From assembly GCA_963975935.1 (NCBI GenBank), contig CAXBIQ010000003.1, positions 124,001 through 188,000 on the forward strand: a DNA stretch of 64,000 nt, written 5' to 3'. How positions within the stretch are numbered: position 1 is the stretch's first letter; every line of letters begins with the position of its first letter. Made by a program: the position numbers and the translations under genes. Source of the stretch: Planktosalinus sp963975935 (GTDB lineage: Bacteria > Bacteroidota > Bacteroidia > Flavobacteriales > Flavobacteriaceae). Positions 61,134 through 64,000 of this stretch are shown here, one piece after another. Under the pieces are notes generated by a model, which saw nothing but the letters and a program-made list of their open reading frames with translations, did no database searches and was not told the DNA's origin.

Positions 61134-61853
61134 TTAACTTTTATGTATTATAAATAAGGTTGGTCTTTTATGAAGGTCAACCTTATTTTTTTTCCATGAA
61201 CTTGCCGGCATAGTTTTTATATATTCGCCAGGCATTGTGATATCACAGGCTACACAAATTTCGGTTTCAGGAGATACTGTTTGCACTAAATCTTCAAGGA
61301 AGGAATCATTTCGGTAAGGGGTTTCAATAAAAAGCTGTGATTGATTCTGATCCTTAGATAGCTTTTCAAGTCTTTTAATTTCTTTTTTTCGGGTTTGTTT
61401 GTCAATGGGCAAATATCCATTAAAAGCAAAGCTCTGCCCATTCATCCCGCTTGCCATCATTGCCATTAAAATGGAAGAAGGTCCCACCAGCGGAATTACT
61501 TTTATGTTTTTTTGATGTGCATGTTTTACAACTTCAGCCCCCGGATCTGCGATTCCGGGACAACCGGCTTCAGAAAGAATACCAATATCGACACCTTCAA
61601 AGCAAGGGTCTAGTAATGAGGGAATTTCAAGGGGGTCTGTAAACTTGTTTAATAATGAAATCTGCAGTTTTTGCTGTGACTTGGTAGGATAGATGCTTTT
61701 GATAAACGCCCTTGCAGACTTTTCATTTTCAACAATATAAAAATTAACCAAACCCACAATTTTTTTTACAGAAAGCGGCAGCACTTCAAGTGGGTTAGTA
61801 TCTCCTAGTGTAGTTGGGATTAAATATAGGTTTCCTTTGATTTGGGGTTTCAT
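61134..61853 (-). CDS. rsmI: RsmI-family SAM-dependent methyltransferase
   Basis: Tetrapyrrole-methylase-fold protein of 239 residues. RsmI 2'-O-methylates C1402 of 16S rRNA, and this is the shorter Bacteroidota version. Segments: GNLYLIPTTLGDTNPLEVLP at the start, ILSEAGCPGIADPGAEVVKHAH, LVGPSSILMAMMASGMNGQSF and IETPYRND. The ATG directly abuts the stop of the PQQ-dependent dehydrogenase gene (61854), so they are coupled. The first 46 codons also occur, with a mutated start, at 63282-63521. Confidence 0.92.
   Translation of the reverse strand: MKPQIKGNLYLIPTTLGDTNPLEVLPLSVKKIVGLVNFYIVENEKSARAFIKSIYPTKSQQKLQISLLNKFTDPLEIPSLLDPCFEGVDIGILSEAGCPGIADPGAEVVKHAHQKNIKVIPLVGPSSILMAMMASGMNGQSFAFNGYLPIDKQTRKKEIKRLEKLSKDQNQSQLFIETPYRNDSFLEDLVQTVSPETEICVACDITMPGEYIKTMPASSWKKNKVDLHKRPTLFIIHKS
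61152..61194 (+). terminator. Terminator of the lysozyme-like gene, inside the 3' end of rsmI
   Basis: AAATAAGGTTG (61152-61162) pairs with CAACCTTATTT (61178-61188) and is followed by T residues to 61194 on the plus strand. It lies within the coding region of the convergent rsmI gene. Confidence 0.7.
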
Positions 61854-63218
61854 TTATTTTTTTATTAGTTTTTTGACTTGGGACGTACCCTCAGTAGTTT
61901 TGACATTCACAAAATAAACCCCGCTTTTGAATTGTGATATATCAATAGTGTTAGTCTTCTCGTGAAGATTTCCTGAAGTAAGACTGCGGCCCCTAAGATC
62001 AAAAATCTCAAAGGAGTTGAGGGTATAATTAACAGATTTTATCTGTATTTCAGTTTTTGCCGGGTTGGGGTATATTATAAAGTAGTTTTCATTATTATCA
62101 GGAAGGCCAAGGGTATAATCAATTATTTTATATATAGCATCAGTGCCAAAGGATGCCAAATATAAATTATCGTTAACATCAACTCCAAAACTCGTGATGG
62201 ATGAAAGCCCACCAAATGGACCGTAAAATGTTAATTCGCCATCTTCATTTATAGTTCCAATTTCACCCGTGCATAAGTCAGCAAAAAAATAAAGCCCCTG
62301 AATAGCTGGAAACTCGGCACCTCTGTAGACATATCCCCCTGTAACAGAACACCTTGGTCCGTTACTGGAATATTCAGCATAGGGAAAGGTTAATTCTTCA
62401 ACGGGTGGACATCCATTTGTGTTAAATGGGTTATTGCCCTCATAGCATCTCCAGCCATAGTTTAAGCCTCCAACAGTGCTGGGCTCTTTGTTGATTTCTT
62501 CTAGTGCGTTTTGCCCCACATCAGCAATCCATAACTCACCGGTCTCTGTATCAAAAGAGAACTTCCATGGGTTTCTTACCCCATAAGCCCATATTTCATC
62601 AAGGACAGCAGAATCATCTATAAAAGGATTATCAGCGGGAATATAGGGCGCCGGCACATCAACATCCAGCCTTAAAATTTTACCCAGATATGTAGAAAGT
62701 GTTTGAGAGTTGTTTTGAGGGTCGCCGCCACTGCCGCCATCACCACTTGCAATGAAAAGTTTACCATCCGGTCCGAAAGCCAGATGCCCTCCATTGTGGT
62801 TTGTAAATGGCTGGTTGAATGACAACATTTGTAACTCTGAGGCCGGATCTGCCACATCAGGATCTCCACTCACGGTAAACCTTGATATTTGTGTATTTCC
62901 GCTTGTGTTTGTGTAGTAAACATAAAAAAAGCCATTCGATGCATAATTTGGATGAAAAGCAAGGCCCAGCAAACCGCGTTCACCACCCGAACTTACCAGT
63001 GAACTTATGTTTAGAAAGGGTGTAGTATTTACACTTCCGTCTGAATTCAATATTTTAATTTGACCGCCTTGTTCAACAATAAAAAGCCTGTCATCCCCGG
63101 CATGTTTAATCTCCAAAGGGTTGTTAAAACCACTGGCTATAAGCTCCAGATCTAAATCCTGTGATTGAGAGGTCATAATAAAAAGCAGGCATAGTAAGGA
63201 AGAGAAAAGGACTTTCAT
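61854..63218 (-). CDS. T9SS-sorted PQQ-dependent sugar dehydrogenase-like protein (glucose/sorbosone type)
   Basis: 454 residues. The signal peptide ends near TSQSQD (residue 20). The six-bladed propeller of the GSDH family is clear: IVEQGGQIKILNSDG, GGERGLLGLAFHPNYASNGFFYVYYTN, NHNGGHLAFGPDGKLFIASGDGG (quinone/calcium region), WAYGVRNPWKFSFD and LNYGWRCYEG. The last 75 residues (IIYPNPAKTEIQI to VKKLIKK) are a T9SS type A sorting domain, so it is secreted to the surface. It may oxidise sugars with PQQ, but many such homologues have no known substrate. A paralogue starts downstream at 63522, running off the right edge. Confidence 0.92.
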   Translation of the reverse strand: MKVLFSSLLCLLFIMTSQSQDLDLELIASGFNNPLEIKHAGDDRLFIVEQGGQIKILNSDGSVNTTPFLNISSLVSSGGERGLLGLAFHPNYASNGFFYVYYTNTSGNTQISRFTVSGDPDVADPASELQMLSFNQPFTNHNGGHLAFGPDGKLFIASGDGGSGGDPQNNSQTLSTYLGKILRLDVDVPAPYIPADNPFIDDSAVLDEIWAYGVRNPWKFSFDTETGELWIADVGQNALEEINKEPSTVGGLNYGWRCYEGNNPFNTNGCPPVEELTFPYAEYSSNGPRCSVTGGYVYRGAEFPAIQGLYFFADLCTGEIGTINEDGELTFYGPFGGLSSITSFGVDVNDNLYLASFGTDAIYKIIDYTLGLPDNNENYFIIYPNPAKTEIQIKSVNYTLNSFEIFDLRGRSLTSGNLHEKTNTIDISQFKSGVYFVNVKTTEGTSQVKKLIKK

Positions 63219-63281
63219 AACTCATGAAATTAAGATTAGATTACTAAAATAAAGAAAAATCTCTGTTTATTTAAGAAAAGC

Positions 63282-63521
63282 CTAATTCTTTAACTTTTCT
63301 GAAACTAGTGTACAGGCTTCGTCCAAAAGTTTATAAACGTGTTCAAAATCCATTTCACTCCCGTTGTAAGGATCATGAACATTGAAATTTTCATTTTCAG
63401 CAATATAAAAATTAGTCAAACCCATGATATTTTTTACGGGAAGCGGTAGGACTTCAACCGGATTTGTATCTCCTAATGTAGTTGGGATTAAATATAGGTT
63501 TCCTTTGATTTGGGGTTTCGT
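63282..63521 (-). pseudogene. Chimeric remnant: first 46 codons of rsmI joined to the last ~33 codons of a low-molecular-weight tyrosine phosphatase
   Basis: I translated this on the minus strand: 79 codons and a TAG in one open frame. The first 46 codons match rsmI (61134-61853) closely (KPQIKGNLYLIPTTLGD), but the start ATG has become ACG (63519-63521). The remaining codons read VHDPYNGSEMDFEHVYKLLDEAC, which is the C-terminal helix region of low-molecular-weight phosphotyrosine phosphatases (DPYxG). The phosphatase catalytic loop is absent. The join lies near 63384-63396. It has the position and adjacency of rsmI relative to the paralogous dehydrogenase, so this looks like the scar of a tandem duplication. 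It is probably not translated. Confidence 0.85.
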
Positions 63522-64000
63522 TTATTTTTTTATTAGTTTTTTGACTTGGGACATACCCTCTGTAGTTTTGACATTCACAAAATAAACCCCGCTTTTAAAT
63601 TGGGATACATCAATAACGTTTGAGTTCCCCTGAAACGTTCCTGAAGTAACACTGCGACCTTTTATATCAAAAATATCGAAAGAATTAAGGGGTTGGCTGC
63701 CAGATTTTATCTGTATTTTTGTTTTTGCAGGGTTTGGGTAAATTAGAAAGATATTTTCGTCATAATCAGAAACCCCCAATGTGTTGTCAATTACTTTATA
63801 AATAGCATCACTGCCAAAGGATGCCAAATATAGATTATTATCTACATCAACACCAAAACTCGTGATTAGTGAAAACCCAAATGGACCGTGAAATGTTAAG
63901 TCGCCCTCTTGATTAATTGTTCCAATTTCACCAGTGCATAAGTCAGCAAAAAAATAAAGCCCCTGAATAGCCGGAAACTCGGCTCCTCTGTAAACATATC
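63522..64000 (-). CDS. Second T9SS-sorted PQQ-dependent sugar dehydrogenase-like protein, 5' part beyond the window
   Basis: The reading frame is open from the window edge to the stop at 63522 (about 158 codons). It repeats the end of the dehydrogenase at 61854-63218: YVYRGAEFPAIQGLYFFADL, then TSFGVDVDNNLYLASFGSD and a T9SS sorting domain ending VKKLIKK. The sorting domain is about three-quarters identical to the first copy. One codon is missing near HGPFG relative to copy one, without frameshift. A shorter reading from an internal start at 63827 would be an artefact of the missing 5' end. Confidence 0.88.
   Translation of the reverse strand, partial: YVYRGAEFPAIQGLYFFADLCTGEIGTINQEGDLTFHGPFGFSLITSFGVDVDNNLYLASFGSDAIYKVIDNTLGVSDYDENIFLIYPNPAKTKIQIKSGSQPLNSFDIFDIKGRSVTSGTFQGNSNVIDVSQFKSGVYFVNVKTTEGMSQVKKLIKK

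Noticed and set aside
63282..63521. An intact small fusion gene
   Set aside because: The ATG of the rsmI part has become ACG and the phosphatase part lacks its catalytic loop, so a functional product is unlikely.
63522..63827. A separate 101-residue protein
   Set aside because: The frame is open to the window edge and continues the dehydrogenase sequence; the apparent start is an internal TTG codon.
1..64000. CRISPR arrays, tRNA or rRNA genes, prophage or insertion sequences
   Set aside because: No regularly spaced repeat-spacer pattern, transposase, integrase, phage structural gene or tRNA-like cloverleaf was seen in reading the window.

Overview
The window is a stretch of AT-rich bacterial chromosome that looks like a member of Flavobacteriia (Bacteroidota), probably Flavobacteriaceae. 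Evidence: several secreted proteins end in a type IX secretion (T9SS) sorting domain; promoters carry the Bacteroidota -7 element TAnnTTTG and starts lack Shine-Dalgarno sequences; there is a sensor kinase with an extracellular beta-propeller, and LytTR and NarL-type two-component pairs; and the housekeeping order (tgt, lptF/G, accA, dnaB, tilS, dsbD, yifB; mltG, rsmI beside a low-molecular-weight tyrosine phosphatase) is flavobacterial. No rRNA, tRNA, CRISPR, phage or insertion sequence was found.

Layout. 1-4313: stringent-response synthetase/hydrolase (cut by the left edge), an M48 membrane protease and a SpoU-type RNA methyltransferase, all minus. 4451-13786: lipoproteins, a pair of periplasmic amidohydrolases (one apparently lacking its metal site), an S10 serine carboxypeptidase and a T9SS-sorted beta-lactamase-fold hydrolase. 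13906-24316: a possible self-contained signalling locus. It holds a propeller sensor kinase, its NarL-type regulator, an OmpA-like protein, a 994-residue secreted protein with a metzincin zinc-protease motif, and two paralogous membrane proteins. A near-identical palindrome lies before the regulator gene and between the divergent ompA-like and membrane-protein genes. 24323-28168: LytTR regulator, TPR sensor kinase and a VWA protein. 28279-45249: mainly housekeeping (tgt, lptG-like, EamA transporter, accA, dnaB, NeuB-like synthase, tilS, dsbD, subtilase, yifB, GNAT-nitrilase fusion). 45252-50276: aldehyde dehydrogenase, then an NRAMP-fold transporter followed by pxpA-pxpB-pxpC, which looks like a 5-oxoproline uptake and hydrolysis operon. 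50385-52861: a four-gene overlapping signalling module. 52858-57614: RluA, panB and a 1018-residue protein with MACPF, ankyrin and LysM regions. 57615-64000: sdaA, mltG, a lysozyme-like protein, rsmI, and two PQQ-dependent dehydrogenase-like paralogues separated by a chimeric remnant of rsmI and a tyrosine phosphatase.

Best leads: (1) the MACPF-ankyrin-LysM-LysM-ankyrin protein, a possible envelope-associated pore-forming protein; (2) the shared palindrome, which sits almost equidistant from two divergent -7 elements; (3) the NRAMP homologue whose metal-ligand positions are all replaced and which sits with 5-oxoprolinase; (4) the rsmI/phosphatase fusion, the expected scar of a tandem duplication, which predicts an intact phosphatase gene just beyond the right edge. 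All functions are inferred by reading the sequence; no database search was run.
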